Part shown: positions 42,772 to 51,657 of the stretch, piece after piece
How positions within the stretch are numbered: position 1 is the stretch's first letter
Layout of the letters: every line of letters begins with the position of its first letter
DNA from: Chersky-840 sp963764205
GTDB taxonomy: Bacteria > Actinomycetota > Acidimicrobiia > Acidimicrobiales > UBA8190
Length of the DNA: 64,000 bases
Assembly (NCBI GenBank): GCA_963764205.1
Contig: CAVXRN010000006.1
Coordinates: forward strand, 1,178,001-1,242,000
Reading direction: 5' to 3'
Made by a program: the position numbers and the translations under genes
Notes under the pieces: generated by a model
The model's database searches: none
What the model saw: only the letters and a program-made list of their open reading frames with translations
What the model was told of the DNA's origin: nothing

Positions 42772-43344
42772 TCAGTTGTCGGCGAGGGCGACCCGAGCAA
42801 GCGCTTCGACCGGGGGTAGGGCGCCCGGGGCCTGGGCCGCCACCAGTGTCCGACTGCTGTTGGAGTACGCGTTCACGATGGAACGGCCGGCGATCGTCGA
42901 GCCGAATGCCCCGTCACCGACGCCGGAGATCCTCGGCATCGCGGGCGCCCCCGGCGCGTTGGCGACCTGCCCGGCGAAGACCGTCGCGCTCTGGTGCGCA
43001 AAGATCGCGACGGCAGCGCTGCCGGCTGCACCGGTGTACTCACACACGATCCCACCACCCGCCGTTGCGTGAGTAATCGGACCGCTGTACGAGGCACCAA
43101 GCGCCGCGTTGGCCTGGGCCAAGGTTGGGCACGTCGCCGCGGTGGCTGTGGCATCCGGAGCGCTCGCCAACGGAGGTGTGGACGTTGTGGACGTTGAGGG
43201 TGTGGACGTTGAGGGTGCGGTGGTGGCTGAGGAGGCCGGGGACGACGTCGCACTGGCGCCCGGACCGCTGCTTCCCGACCCGCAGCCCATCAGGATGATC
43301 CCGGCAACGACGGCACCGACGCCCGCGGGCGTTCGATTCCTCAC
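42772..43344 (-). CDS. Putative lipoprotein with Thr/Ser linker
   Basis: 190 residues from GTG at 43344: short basic N-terminus (VRNRTPAG), hydrophobic stretch, lipobox LMGC, a Ser/Thr/Pro linker, then a compact domain with two Cys (TCPTLAQANAALG; GGGIVCEYTG), similar in design to DUF3558-type actinobacterial lipoproteins. No function known. TAGGGT lies 7 bases upstream of the GTG. Confidence 0.75.
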   Translation of the reverse strand: MRNRTPAGVGAVVAGIILMGCGSGSSGPGASATSSPASSATTAPSTSTPSTSTTSTPPLASAPDATATAATCPTLAQANAALGASYSGPITHATAGGGIVCEYTGAAGSAAVAIFAHQSATVFAGQVANAPGAPAMPRISGVGDGAFGSTIAGRSIVNAYSNSSRTLVAAQAPGALPPVEALARVALADN

Positions 43345-43351
43345 GCGCGCG

Positions 43352-43357
43352 ACCCTA
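43352..43357 (-). promoter_or_regulatory. Leaderless-type -10 (TAGGGT) of the lipoprotein gene
   Basis: Minus-strand TAGGGT, 7 bases before the GTG at 43344. Confidence 0.5.
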
Positions 43358-43415
43358 GGCCCTGGCACATGGTCCGACAAGGGTCGGGTCTCCGGCCCGA
43401 CGCGGGCCCCGTGCA

Positions 43416-43739
43416 CTATCCCGAGTCGTCTGTCTTGCGCTCGGCGATCCCGATCCTGCCCAGGACGTTGTAGATGTTCCGAGTCACCGACGTACCGGTC
43501 GCTGCAGCGATTCGATCGGCGATCGTGTCCGCCAGGACTTCGCTCCCATTGACGCCATCTTGGTTGTCCCACAGCGTCACCGCGAGGACGTGGTTGCGTC
43601 GACCCGGCTTCTCGAGAACGAGCAGCCCCCGGAAGCCGGGAAGCGCCGCATAGGCCGGGGGGAGATCCGAGCGCAGCGACTCCACCACCTCGGTCATGGT
43701 CACGCTCTCTGAGTAGAAGGTCATCACCCTGGCTAGCAC
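43416..43739 (-). CDS. Small dimeric alpha/beta-barrel-like protein (107 aa)
   Basis: VMTFYSESVTMTEVVESLRS, AALPGFRGLLVLEKPGRRNH and VLAVTLWDNQDG resemble the antibiotic biosynthesis monooxygenase (ABM) fold. No catalytic residues are assigned. The GTG start at 43739 is supported by TAGGAT 7 bases upstream; an ATG five codons in is possible. Confidence 0.65.
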   Translation of the reverse strand: MLARVMTFYSESVTMTEVVESLRSDLPPAYAALPGFRGLLVLEKPGRRNHVLAVTLWDNQDGVNGSEVLADTIADRIAAATGTSVTRNIYNVLGRIGIAERKTDDSG

Positions 43740-43746
43740 CAGGGCA

Positions 43747-43752
43747 ATCCTA
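43747..43752 (-). promoter_or_regulatory. Leaderless-type -10 (TAGGAT)
   Basis: Minus-strand TAGGAT, 7 bases before the GTG at 43739. Confidence 0.5.
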
Positions 43753-43997
43753 TGAGCCCGTCGAGACCCAGGGTGGGAGTACGAGCCCAGATAACGCTCG
43801 GACCCTGTCGGGAGATGGGGGTCCGAGCGCGGCGCCCTATGGCGTCAGCCCCCCCGGCAACGATGCGGTGTGAGAGGGAGGATCACACGCGGCCACCGTC
43901 GCAGCGCCAGCTTGCAGCGCGGGGACCTTGGCGACAACCAACGCCCAATGAAATCTCAGCGACGGACCCACGAACGCGGTGGGCGATCGCGACGCAA

Positions 43998-44507
43998 TCA
44001 ACGGCCGATCGCCAGTTCCATGAGGGCCATGACGGCGCGGTCCACGTCGGCCACGTGGAGCGGCTTGGTGAAGTAGGCGGTCGCGCCCGCCCAGACGTAG
44101 CGTGCGCGTTCCCGCGGGTCGGCGTCATGAGCCAACACGATGATCGGTGTATCGGTCGGCAGGACCTGTTGCCGCAGGTGTTGCACCACGTCGGCCCCGT
44201 CGAGGTCCGGGAGCAGGGCATCGATGACGACGAGCCGAAGGTGGTGGTCATTGGCGATCTGCACGCCCGCTCGGCCCGCCTCGACCACTACGAGCCGCAG
44301 CCCCTTCCATCGGCGGGCGATCTGGGCGAGGAGAATTCGTCCCTCGCGGTCTCCACAGATGTAGAGCACCGGCTCTCGTCCCCGTGATCGGGACGATGGA
44401 TGCAGGCGACGACCCGGCTCCGACGTCGGAGTCCGCGGTGTGGTTCCCGGAAGCGGGCGCAAGACCCGGGGCGTCTGGGTGAGGGGCATGTGCTGCATTG
44501 CCACCAC
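43998..44507 (-). CDS. Single-domain response regulator
   Basis: 169 residues: a basic, Pro/Ser-rich N-terminus, then one receiver domain with phosphoacceptor Asp in LVVIDALLPDLDG, the Thr/Ser-equivalent IIVLAHDADP and the conserved Lys in YFTKPLHVADVD. No output domain. It probably relays phosphate or acts by protein contact. No histidine kinase nearby. Start uncertain among the ATGs at 44507 and a few codons downstream. Confidence 0.82.
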   Translation of the reverse strand: MVAMQHMPLTQTPRVLRPLPGTTPRTPTSEPGRRLHPSSRSRGREPVLYICGDREGRILLAQIARRWKGLRLVVVEAGRAGVQIANDHHLRLVVIDALLPDLDGADVVQHLRQQVLPTDTPIIVLAHDADPRERARYVWAGATAYFTKPLHVADVDRAVMALMELAIGR

Positions 44508-44579
44508 GGTAACGAGGACAAGTGAACCCGACGCGACGAGAACGTCACGCTCGAGCGAATCCTTCGCTACCCGGCTGGA

Positions 44580-45068
44580 TCATGCATCGAAGGGCGCGAC
44601 GACGCGCCGCAACAGCCCCGAGAGCACGGTTCGCTCCGGGCCGTCGAGGATCCCCAGAATGGCGTGTTCGCGTTCGACGAGGTCGGCCAGAGCAGCGTCC
44701 ACTCGCTTCCGACCCGCTGCAGTGAGCTGGACGCGCACCGATCGGGCGTCCGCTAGATCCGGGCGCCGCCGGACGAGTCCCCGGCTTTCGAGGTGGTCGA
44801 GCCGGTTTGTCATCGTGCCCGACGTCACCAACGTCTGGGCGAGAAGTTGCCCCGGCGAGAGATGGTTCGGTGCGTCAGCGCGGCGGAGCGCAGACAACAC
44901 GTCGAAGCTCCATATCTCGAGATCGTGTCGAGCGAAGACGATGCTTCGTTGGCGGTCCAGGTGGCGGGCCAACCGAGACACTCGTGACAGCACCTCGAGC
45001 GGGGAGACGTCGACATGGGGCAACACCCTGCGCCATCCCCGGACCAGTCGGTCGACCTCGTCTTCCAT
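44580..45068 (-). CDS. MarR-family transcriptional regulator
   Basis: 162 residues. The winged HTH has LSPGQLLAQTLVTSGTMTNRLDHLESRGLVRRRPD with the wing LADARSVRVQLTAAG. ATG at 45068 follows GGAGGAGGG. It is divergent from the aconitase gene, with two ATCTTGA-type palindromes between. The far longer frame upstream is antisense to aconitase and not coding. Confidence 0.93.
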   Translation of the reverse strand: MEDEVDRLVRGWRRVLPHVDVSPLEVLSRVSRLARHLDRQRSIVFARHDLEIWSFDVLSALRRADAPNHLSPGQLLAQTLVTSGTMTNRLDHLESRGLVRRRPDLADARSVRVQLTAAGRKRVDAALADLVEREHAILGILDGPERTVLSGLLRRVVAPFDA

Positions 45069-45105
45069 GACGCCCTCCTCCGTTGCCGCCCGGACCGCTC
45101 TTTCT

Positions 45106-45153
45106 ATCTTGACATCAAGATGAACCGAGCTGATACTTATCTTGATATCGAGA
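45106..45153. promoter_or_regulatory. Two MarR operator palindromes
   Basis: Perfect ATCTTGA-CA-TCAAGAT (45106-45121) and a near copy ATCTTGATATCGAGA (45139-45153), 18 bases apart, in the 135-base gap between the divergent marR and aconitase starts. This size and spacing is typical for MarR dimers. Confidence 0.78.
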
Positions 45154-45203
45154 GACTCAGGTGGGCGTACCAGCCCACGTGGTCGTGAAAGGACGAGTGG
45201 CAG

Positions 45204-47513
45204 ATGGCCACAATGGACGGAGCGACGCAGGGAGTGGCCGGCCCGGCGGTTCGGCGGTCGGAACCACAGCGCCTCTACGCCGGCCTTCGTGACCGAGTCG
45301 TCCGAGGACGGGAGCTGTTCGGGCGACCCTTGACGGTGGCCGAGAAGGTGCTCATCAGCCATCTGCGCCACGACCGTCCGGGGGTGCCGGAGCGGGGGCG
45401 GAGCTACGTGGACCTCGACCCCGACAGAGTCGCACTCCAAGACGCCCTGGCTCAGATCGTGGCGTTGCAGTTCATGACGGCCGGGCTCGACGAGGTCGTC
45501 GTCCCGACGACCGTCCATTGTGATCACCTCATCAGGGCCCGCACGGGTGCGGAGATCGATCTGGGCACGGCGCGCACCGTCAACGCCGAGGTGTACGAGT
45601 TCCTGCGGGCCGCGTGCTCCGCCTACGGCATCGGCTTCTGGAAACCGGGCTCGGGGATCATCCACCAGGTCGTCCTCGAGAACTACGCATTCCCCGGTGG
45701 GTTGATGATCGGCACCGACAGCCACACCCCGAACGCCGGGGGCCTGGGCATGATCGCCATCGGGGTCGGTGGTGGTGACGCGATCGACGTCATGACGGGC
45801 TTCCCCTTCAACGTTCGGTGGCCACGGCTCATCGGTGTCCATCTGACCGGCTCGTTGTCCGGCTGGGCGTCGCCCAAGGACGTCATCCTGCGGGTGGCCG
45901 GCCTCCTGAGCGTCAGCGGCGGCACCGGTGCCATCGTCGAGTACTTCGGGCCCGGCGCCGACACCATCAGTGCCACCGGAAAGGCCACGATCTGCAACAT
46001 GGGAGCCGAGGTGGGCGCGACGACCTCGATGTTCCCCTACGACGCGTCCATCGCGACGTACCTCCGTGCCACGTTCCGTGGCGCGGTGGCCGACGCCGCC
46101 GACGCGGTCGCGGCCGAGCTCCGACCTGATCCCGAGGTGCACGACGATCCCGAGCGGTTCTTCGACCACGTCGTCGAGATCGACTTGTCGCGCCTCGGCC
46201 CGCTCATCAACGGCCCCGATACCCCTGATCGCACCCATGACGTCGGTGCCGTGGCCGCGTGGGCCGAAGCGCACCAGGTCCCGACGACGATCTCGGCCGC
46301 CCTGGTCGGGTCGTGCACGAACTCGTCCTACGAGGACATCGCTCGTGCTGCGGCCATCGCCCGACAGGCCCTCTCCCGCGGCCTGCGGGCCGCCACACCG
46401 CTCTTCATCACACCGGGGTCCGAACAGATCCGGGCCACGATCGAGCGCGACGGCCTGCTCGCCGACCTCGAGGCCATCGGGGGCACTGTCCTGGCCAATG
46501 CCTGTGGCCCGTGCATCGGACAGTGGGAACGGCCCGAGGTCCCCGCCGGCACGGTCAACACCATCGTCACCAGCTACAACCGCAACTTCTCGAAGCGCAA
46601 CGACGGCAGTGCCGACACCAAGGCCTTCGTGACCTCACCGGACATGGTCGTCGCCTATGCGCTGTCGGGGTCGCTCGCCTTCAACCCTCGCACCGACGCG
46701 ATCTCCGCTCCCGACGGGACCGAGGTCCGGCTCGACATCCCGACGGGCGAGATCCTGCCTCGGGCCGGGTTCGAGCGAGTCGAGCCACCCCGGACCGGCC
46801 CGACCGTTCGAGGTGCGGCGGGAGTCGAGGTGTCGCCCACATCCGAACGGCTGCAGCTCTTGGCGCCGTTCCCGGAGTGGGACGGCCGGGACTACCTGAA
46901 GTTGCTGGTGCTCCTGAAAGCGCAGGGCAAATGCACGACCGATCACATCTCGGCCGCGGGCCGGTGGCTCACGTATCGAGGTCACCTCGAGAACATCTCC
47001 GGCAACCTCTTCCTCGGGGTGCTGAACGCCTTCACCGGCGCCACCGGGGAAGGCAAGGACCCGCTCGACGGGGTCACCCGTCCCTACCCCGAGATCGCCA
47101 AGCATTTGAGCACGATGTCTTCGCCCTGGTGTGCGGTCGGAGACGAGAATTACGGGGAGGGGTCGTCCCGAGAGCACGCCGCGATGGAACCCCGGTACCG
47201 GGGCGGGCTCGTGATCCTGGCCCGCTCGTTCGCTCGAATCCATGAGACGAACCTGAAGAAGCAGGGCATGCTCCCGCTGGTCTTCGCCGATCCTTCCACC
47301 TACGACGAGATCGAGGAGGACGATCGCATCAGCGTCTTCGATCTGGCCTCACTGGCACCGGAGCAACCCGTCAGGTGCGCCGTGGTCAAACCTGACGGGA
47401 CGACGACGGCATTTTCCTGTGGCCACAGCTTCAGCGACGAGCAGATCGTCTGGTTCCAGGCCGGGAGCGCACTCAATGTGATCCGGCGACAGTACGCCCG
47501 ACGGGGGCGTTGA
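45204..47513 (+). CDS. acn: Aconitate hydratase, mitochondrial-type
   Basis: 769 residues; catalyses citrate to isocitrate in the TCA cycle. 4Fe-4S ligands are Cys371 (GSCTNSSYED) and Cys434/Cys437 (ANACGPCIGQW). The swivel domain has TTDHISAAGRW and GEGSSREHAAMEPR. Length and motifs match the mitochondrial ACO2 class rather than the roughly 900-residue AcnA usual in actinobacteria. ATG follows AAAGGA at a slightly long distance. Position opposite a MarR gene suggests it is regulated, perhaps as a catabolic or stress copy. Confidence 0.93.
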   Translation: MATMDGATQGVAGPAVRRSEPQRLYAGLRDRVVRGRELFGRPLTVAEKVLISHLRHDRPGVPERGRSYVDLDPDRVALQDALAQIVALQFMTAGLDEVVVPTTVHCDHLIRARTGAEIDLGTARTVNAEVYEFLRAACSAYGIGFWKPGSGIIHQVVLENYAFPGGLMIGTDSHTPNAGGLGMIAIGVGGGDAIDVMTGFPFNVRWPRLIGVHLTGSLSGWASPKDVILRVAGLLSVSGGTGAIVEYFGPGADTISATGKATICNMGAEVGATTSMFPYDASIATYLRATFRGAVADAADAVAAELRPDPEVHDDPERFFDHVVEIDLSRLGPLINGPDTPDRTHDVGAVAAWAEAHQVPTTISAALVGSCTNSSYEDIARAAAIARQALSRGLRAATPLFITPGSEQIRATIERDGLLADLEAIGGTVLANACGPCIGQWERPEVPAGTVNTIVTSYNRNFSKRNDGSADTKAFVTSPDMVVAYALSGSLAFNPRTDAISAPDGTEVRLDIPTGEILPRAGFERVEPPRTGPTVRGAAGVEVSPTSERLQLLAPFPEWDGRDYLKLLVLLKAQGKCTTDHISAAGRWLTYRGHLENISGNLFLGVLNAFTGATGEGKDPLDGVTRPYPEIAKHLSTMSSPWCAVGDENYGEGSSREHAAMEPRYRGGLVILARSFARIHETNLKKQGMLPLVFADPSTYDEIEEDDRISVFDLASLAPEQPVRCAVVKPDGTTTAFSCGHSFSDEQIVWFQAGSALNVIRRQYARRGR

Positions 47514-47646
47514 TCGAGCTGGATGTGTTCCCGCCGTCATCGGCCCTCGCGTCGTGTCGGTGAGGTGCGAACAGCGCAGACGGGTGTCCATAATGGGTCG
47601 ACCGGGCGCTGGTCGCGCAGTGGTTGAGAGGAGGCGGGTCGTCACG

Positions 47647-48165
47647 ATGGCCACGGTCGACGAATTGCAGGCCGAAATCGCGGCTCTCACTCGCCGGATG
47701 GTCGTCACGGAGGGCGTCCTCGCCATCCAGGCCCTCAAGGCGCGCTACGGCGAGCTGGTGGACAGGCGCTTCTCCAAGGGAGCCGTTGTCGATGCCTCGA
47801 CATTGGCCCGCCTCGCCGACGAGGTGGCTGCGTTGTTCACCCCCGAGGGTGTCTGGGACGGGGGTCCCGCTCTCGGCATCGCGACCGGTCGCCGTGCCAT
47901 TGCCGAGCGCCTGCGTCAGCCGACGCTCGTGTTCTCGCGCCATTTCTTCATGAACCCGCGGATCGACGTGCAGGGGGACACCGCTTTCGGTCGCTGGGAC
48001 CTGCTGAGCCCCTGCCGCCGCGCCGACGGAACGTCGTACTGGATGTCGGGGTACGAGGACGACGAGTATGCGTACCACGATGGTGCATGGCTGCACCGGT
48101 CGATGCGACTCACGACCGTGTTCATGACCCCCGTGAGCGAAGGGTGGACGAAGGTCTTCGTGTGA
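47647..48165 (+). CDS. SnoaL-like (NTF2 fold) protein
   Basis: 172 residues: long N-terminal helix (VDELQAEIAALTRRMVVTEGVLAIQALKARYGELVD), then a curved sheet (EVAALFTPEGVWDGG, GRRAIAERL, SRHFFMNPRIDVQGDTAFGRW). The SnoaL/ring-hydroxylating-subunit-like cone fold. Ligand unknown. ATG at 47647 follows GAGGAGG. Confidence 0.85.
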   Translation: MATVDELQAEIAALTRRMVVTEGVLAIQALKARYGELVDRRFSKGAVVDASTLARLADEVAALFTPEGVWDGGPALGIATGRRAIAERLRQPTLVFSRHFFMNPRIDVQGDTAFGRWDLLSPCRRADGTSYWMSGYEDDEYAYHDGAWLHRSMRLTTVFMTPVSEGWTKVFV

Positions 48166-48193
48166 TGCGTGTTTCGCGTTGTCACCGCGCGCC

Positions 48194-49981
48194 TCAGCGC
48201 CCGAGGAACCACCGCCCCGTCTTCCTGGCCACCCGGATCAGCTCACGATTGGTGCCCGTCAGCCGTGCAGTGCGGATCCGTCCGATGTGTTCGCCTGCTT
48301 CGTTCCTGAGCCGGACTGCGGTGCCGAGGAAGGCGAGCTGCGAGAGCGCCCGCCGAGGGGCGTCCACCAGCACGAGGAGGGCGAAGCCCAGCAGGATCAG
48401 GACCCCACCGATCACGCTCAGGATCCCGATGCCCGGGCCGGCGCCGGTGAAGGCCAAGGACTTCGAGGGTGCGGTGACGACGTTGCTCCCGCCTCCACCG
48501 CTACCCCCGCCCGATGAGGTGGGCGTGGTGCCGGGCTTGGTGGTGGTCGGGGTGGTCGGCGGCACGGTATTGGGCGGCGGCGGGCTACTACCCGCCACGG
48601 CGATGACCGGCGAGATGGCGGGAACGGTGGGCGACGAGGTGGTCACACCCGAGGGCACCACCGAGTTGTTGGGGTACGACTGGCACGTCAAGGTCAAGGC
48701 GCTGCCCGCCACGGTCAGCGAGAGCCCCGCGTTGGAGTCCTGCTGGATGGTGATGTCCGGGGCGGTAGCGGTGAACCCCGACACCGTCGAAGGCGTGTCG
48801 GGCAGCGACAACGGCACCCCGTCGTCGGGCACGGGGCTCGGGATCGTCACGTTGAACGTGAACGGACCTTGCGGGGTGGTGGCCGGGGTGGCTCCACTGG
48901 CGTCGATCTGGGTCGTGGCCGAGCCCGTCAAGGTGGGTGACAGCGCCGCCGCCGCGCCGGCCAGCGCGGCGGGCAGGTTCACCACGGTCTGGTAGCCGGT
49001 GACGCTGAACGACTGGCCCGCCGTGGGTGCGGCGGGCGACAACGTGGCCGAGGTCATGGCGTCGTTGAGCACCACGGTCCCGACCGGCGTGCCCGGGCAG
49101 TACAGCTCGTAGGCACCGGTCAGTTGGGTCGGGGGTGCGGTGGTCGTGGTGGACGTGGGCGCTTCACTCGTGGTCGTCGAGGTCGGTGCCTCGGAGGTCG
49201 TGGTCGAGGTTGGTGCCTCGCTCGTCGTGGTGGACGTGGGCGCTTCGGTCGTGGTCGTCGAGGTCGGTGCCTCGGAGGTCGTGGTCGACGTGGGCGCCTC
49301 GCTCGTGGTGGTGGACGTGGGCGCTTCGCTCGTGGTGGTGGACGCACCAGTGGTGGATGTCGTACTCGAGGTCGGGAGTGTCTCACTTCCGAAGAGGATG
49401 TTGACCGATGCGCTGTCATTGGCCTCGTCGCCGAAGGTCAGCGTGCACACGTCACCGGCAGCCTGCTGGGTTGGCGTCGGCGGACAGGGATAGAGCGCGG
49501 CGTCGGCCGTCGGGCTGTTGCCCGCGCTGTCTTTGGCCGGGCATGTGGCCGCGGCGGGACTCGGCCCGCACGGGGGACCAACTGTCCCCTCCACGACATG
49601 GAAGACCGTTGAGAGGGTTCCCGTCGCGGTCGTGGTCACCAGTGCGCTGAGTGAGGGAGCGGTGCAGCTGACGGAAATTGTGTTGTTGACGACACCGCCG
49701 ACCATCACCTGCGGCTGGCTCGCGTCAGAGTTGCACTCGAGGACATTGCCGATCGAGCTCTTGGCGAACCCGGACCCGGTCAGGGTCACCGCGCTGCCGT
49801 TGCTCAGGCCGGTGGTGGGGCTGCCCGTCATCGTGGTGGCTGCGAAGGCCGACATGGACGTACCGAGGATGACCGAACCCCCGACCACGAGTACCGAGGC
49901 GAGGATCATCAGCGTCTTCGCCCGGGCGTCGCGACCCCCCGAAACCAACGCTGTCAGTCTCGACCTACAAGACTTGATCAC
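48194..49981 (-). CDS. LAxTG-type surface protein with Thr/Ser repeats, paralog A
   Basis: 595 residues. Signal peptide-like N-terminus (LMILASVLVVGGSVILGTSMSAFA), then a Cys-containing beta domain (TTGLSNGSAVTLTGSGF; NVLECNSDASQPQV; PPCGPSPAAATCP), seven APTSTTTSE-type repeats, a second beta domain, a Gly/Ser/Pro linker, then LAFTG followed by a hydrophobic helix and a basic 60-residue tail ending WFLGR. The LAxTG-helix order is sortase-E-like, but the long tail after the helix is unusual. GTG at 49981 follows GGGGGGTG. Divergent paralog at 50298. Confidence 0.85.
   Translation of the reverse strand: MIKSCRSRLTALVSGGRDARAKTLMILASVLVVGGSVILGTSMSAFAATTMTGSPTTGLSNGSAVTLTGSGFAKSSIGNVLECNSDASQPQVMVGGVVNNTISVSCTAPSLSALVTTTATGTLSTVFHVVEGTVGPPCGPSPAAATCPAKDSAGNSPTADAALYPCPPTPTQQAAGDVCTLTFGDEANDSASVNILFGSETLPTSSTTSTTGASTTTSEAPTSTTTSEAPTSTTTSEAPTSTTTTEAPTSTTTSEAPTSTTTSEAPTSTTTSEAPTSTTTTAPPTQLTGAYELYCPGTPVGTVVLNDAMTSATLSPAAPTAGQSFSVTGYQTVVNLPAALAGAAAALSPTLTGSATTQIDASGATPATTPQGPFTFNVTIPSPVPDDGVPLSLPDTPSTVSGFTATAPDITIQQDSNAGLSLTVAGSALTLTCQSYPNNSVVPSGVTTSSPTVPAISPVIAVAGSSPPPPNTVPPTTPTTTKPGTTPTSSGGGSGGGGSNVVTAPSKSLAFTGAGPGIGILSVIGGVLILLGFALLVLVDAPRRALSQLAFLGTAVRLRNEAGEHIGRIRTARLTGTNRELIRVARKTGRWFLGR
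49135..49350 (-). repeat. 27-bp tandem repeats encoding EAPTSTTTS units
   Basis: About eight units of 27 bases, each coding for nine residues, seven of which carry EAP. They form an extended, probably glycosylated stalk. Unit length keeps the frame on expansion or loss. Confidence 0.85.
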
Positions 49982-50297
49982 GACCCACCCCCCGTGTTGA
50001 CCATGGAGACGAGTGTGATCCACTCGTGCGCCGCCGCCAACGTTCGTGCGGACACCTGCCACTCAAGAATATGGGAGCATCGCTCGGCCGGAATCCTCAT
50101 TTTTGATGAGGTTACGCAGGTCACAACGCCATTGAGGGCAACTCAGATTGGCTCATGAAGGGCGAGTGACATCGCCTCATGTGCAACCTGTACCCCACGG
50201 CCGACGTCGTCAATCGTGATGATGCAACCTGAGCGATGCCGAAATAACCTGGCCCATAGTCATGGAGGGGCGTCGCTCCCTCCGTTGGGGGTGACTC

Positions 50298-51431
50298 GTG
50301 TCTGAGGATCTTGGGACGGCTTCGGGGCCGCGGGCCCGAACAGGCGCACGCGGGACGAGGCGGGTCGGATCGAGGAGTCTGGCGGTCGGGGCCGCAACGC
50401 TGATGCTCGTTGGGCTCACGATCCTGAGCGGTGCGATGACCGCGGACGCAGCTACCGGTGCGACCGTCACACCCACCATCACCCCGAACACCGGACTGAC
50501 GAACGGGGCCGCTGTCACGTTCGCGGCGAGCGGCCTCACGGCCAGCTCGATCGGCAACATCCTCGAGTGCAACTCTGACGCGAGTCAGCCACAGGTGCAT
50601 CTCGGCGGTCTCGTCAACAACGACCTTTCTGTCAGTTGTACCGCACCCTCGCTGCAGGCCGTCGTGACCGTCAGCGCCTCGGGCAGCGTGTCATCGGTCT
50701 TCCACGTGGTGGAGGGAACCGTCGGACCCCCGTGCGGTCCGGCACCTGCTGTGGTGACGTGCCCGGCCACGGACGCCGCGGGCACCAGCCCGACGGCCGA
50801 TGCCGCGCTCTACCCGTGTCCCCCGACCGCGGCCCAGCAGGCGAAGGGAGACACCTGCACCCTTACCTTCGGCGATGAGGCCAACGACAGTGCCGTGGGG
50901 ACGATCACGTTCGCGTCCACGGCCCCGGCGTCCACGACGCCGCCGACGACCGCACCGGTGACTGCCACCACCAAGCCTCCCACCACCACCCCCACGACCG
51001 TGGCACCGGTGACCGGGGCCTCGGGGGGCACGACCCCCACCACAGTCGCCCCGACGGCGCCGGCACCCACCGGGCCCCTCGCCACCACGGGGCCGGGACG
51101 TGGTGTCGGGGTGCTCGGGGCGGTCGGCGCCCTTCTGCTCCTGTTGGGCCTCATCCTTCTCCTCGTGATGTTCGAGATCCCGCAGCGCGCTCTGGCGGGC
51201 GTCTTCGATCGGGGCGACAGCTCGAAGGTGCGCCTCCCCGTTCTCGACACCCCCGAGCTGTCTGCGTCGAGGCCCGATGCGACGGGCACGTCCTCGTGGG
51301 CGGGCCGACTGCACCGTGCCGGACGTCGGATGGGAGACGGGCTGACCGGGGCACCTGCCGCAGCGCGACACCTCACGGGTCGCGTCGCGTCCGCGTCGAC
51401 TCGCACCGCGGCCTGGTTCCTGGGTCGCTAG
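50298..51431 (+). CDS. LAxTG-type surface protein, paralog B
   Basis: 377 residues. Twin-Arg-rich N-terminus then signal helix (LMLVGLTILSGAMTADA), the same Cys beta domain as paralog A (NTGLTNGAAVTFAASG; ILECNSDASQPQV; VEGTVGPPCGP; CTLTFGDEANDSA), a Thr/Pro linker, LATTG, a membrane helix (VLGAVGALLLLLGLILLLVM) and a basic tail ending AWFLGR. Start GTG at 50298 after GGGGGTG. It shares a 316-base divergent intergenic region with paralog A. Confidence 0.87.
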   Translation: MSEDLGTASGPRARTGARGTRRVGSRSLAVGAATLMLVGLTILSGAMTADAATGATVTPTITPNTGLTNGAAVTFAASGLTASSIGNILECNSDASQPQVHLGGLVNNDLSVSCTAPSLQAVVTVSASGSVSSVFHVVEGTVGPPCGPAPAVVTCPATDAAGTSPTADAALYPCPPTAAQQAKGDTCTLTFGDEANDSAVGTITFASTAPASTTPPTTAPVTATTKPPTTTPTTVAPVTGASGGTTPTTVAPTAPAPTGPLATTGPGRGVGVLGAVGALLLLLGLILLLVMFEIPQRALAGVFDRGDSSKVRLPVLDTPELSASRPDATGTSSWAGRLHRAGRRMGDGLTGAPAAARHLTGRVASASTRTAAWFLGR

Positions 51432-51613
51432 CCCCGGAGGCTGCCCCTCCACCCGGCCGCTGCCGCCGGGACAGTGCCGCTCGAGTGGTGTGCCGGCGGA
51501 GCTGGTTGTCACGCGTGGTGTCGACCCGGATTGACGAGATGCCGCGGCCGGATACCGCTTCGCAGGACCGCCTACATCCTCGTCGTTGTTCGGGTACAGG
51601 GATATTAATCCAA

Positions 51614-51651
51614 TAAAGCCGATTGACTTAGTCGGCTTTAGAACTTAGAGT
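51614..51651 (+). promoter_or_regulatory. Operator-overlapped leaderless promoter of the sulfur operon
   Basis: TTGACT (51623-51628), 17 bases, TAGAGT (51646-51651), then 6 bases to the ATG at 51658. A 9-bp inverted repeat TAAAGCCGA/TCGGCTTTA (51614-51622 with 51632-51640) straddles the -35 box, a position where a bound protein would block RNA polymerase. Confidence 0.75.
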
Positions 51652-51657
51652 TTGACC

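Noticed and set aside
45069..46274. Extension of the MarR frame opposite aconitase
   Set aside because: Antisense to aconitase and lacking protein-like composition; MarR starts at the ATG after GGAGGAGGG.
49135..49350. Regular repeats resembling a CRISPR array
   Set aside because: Units are 27 bases, contiguous, in frame and without spacers; they code for the Thr/Ser stalk.
51432..51613. Riboswitch upstream of the cysteine dioxygenase-met operon
   Set aside because: The promoter is leaderless, so no transcribed leader exists to hold a riboswitch.
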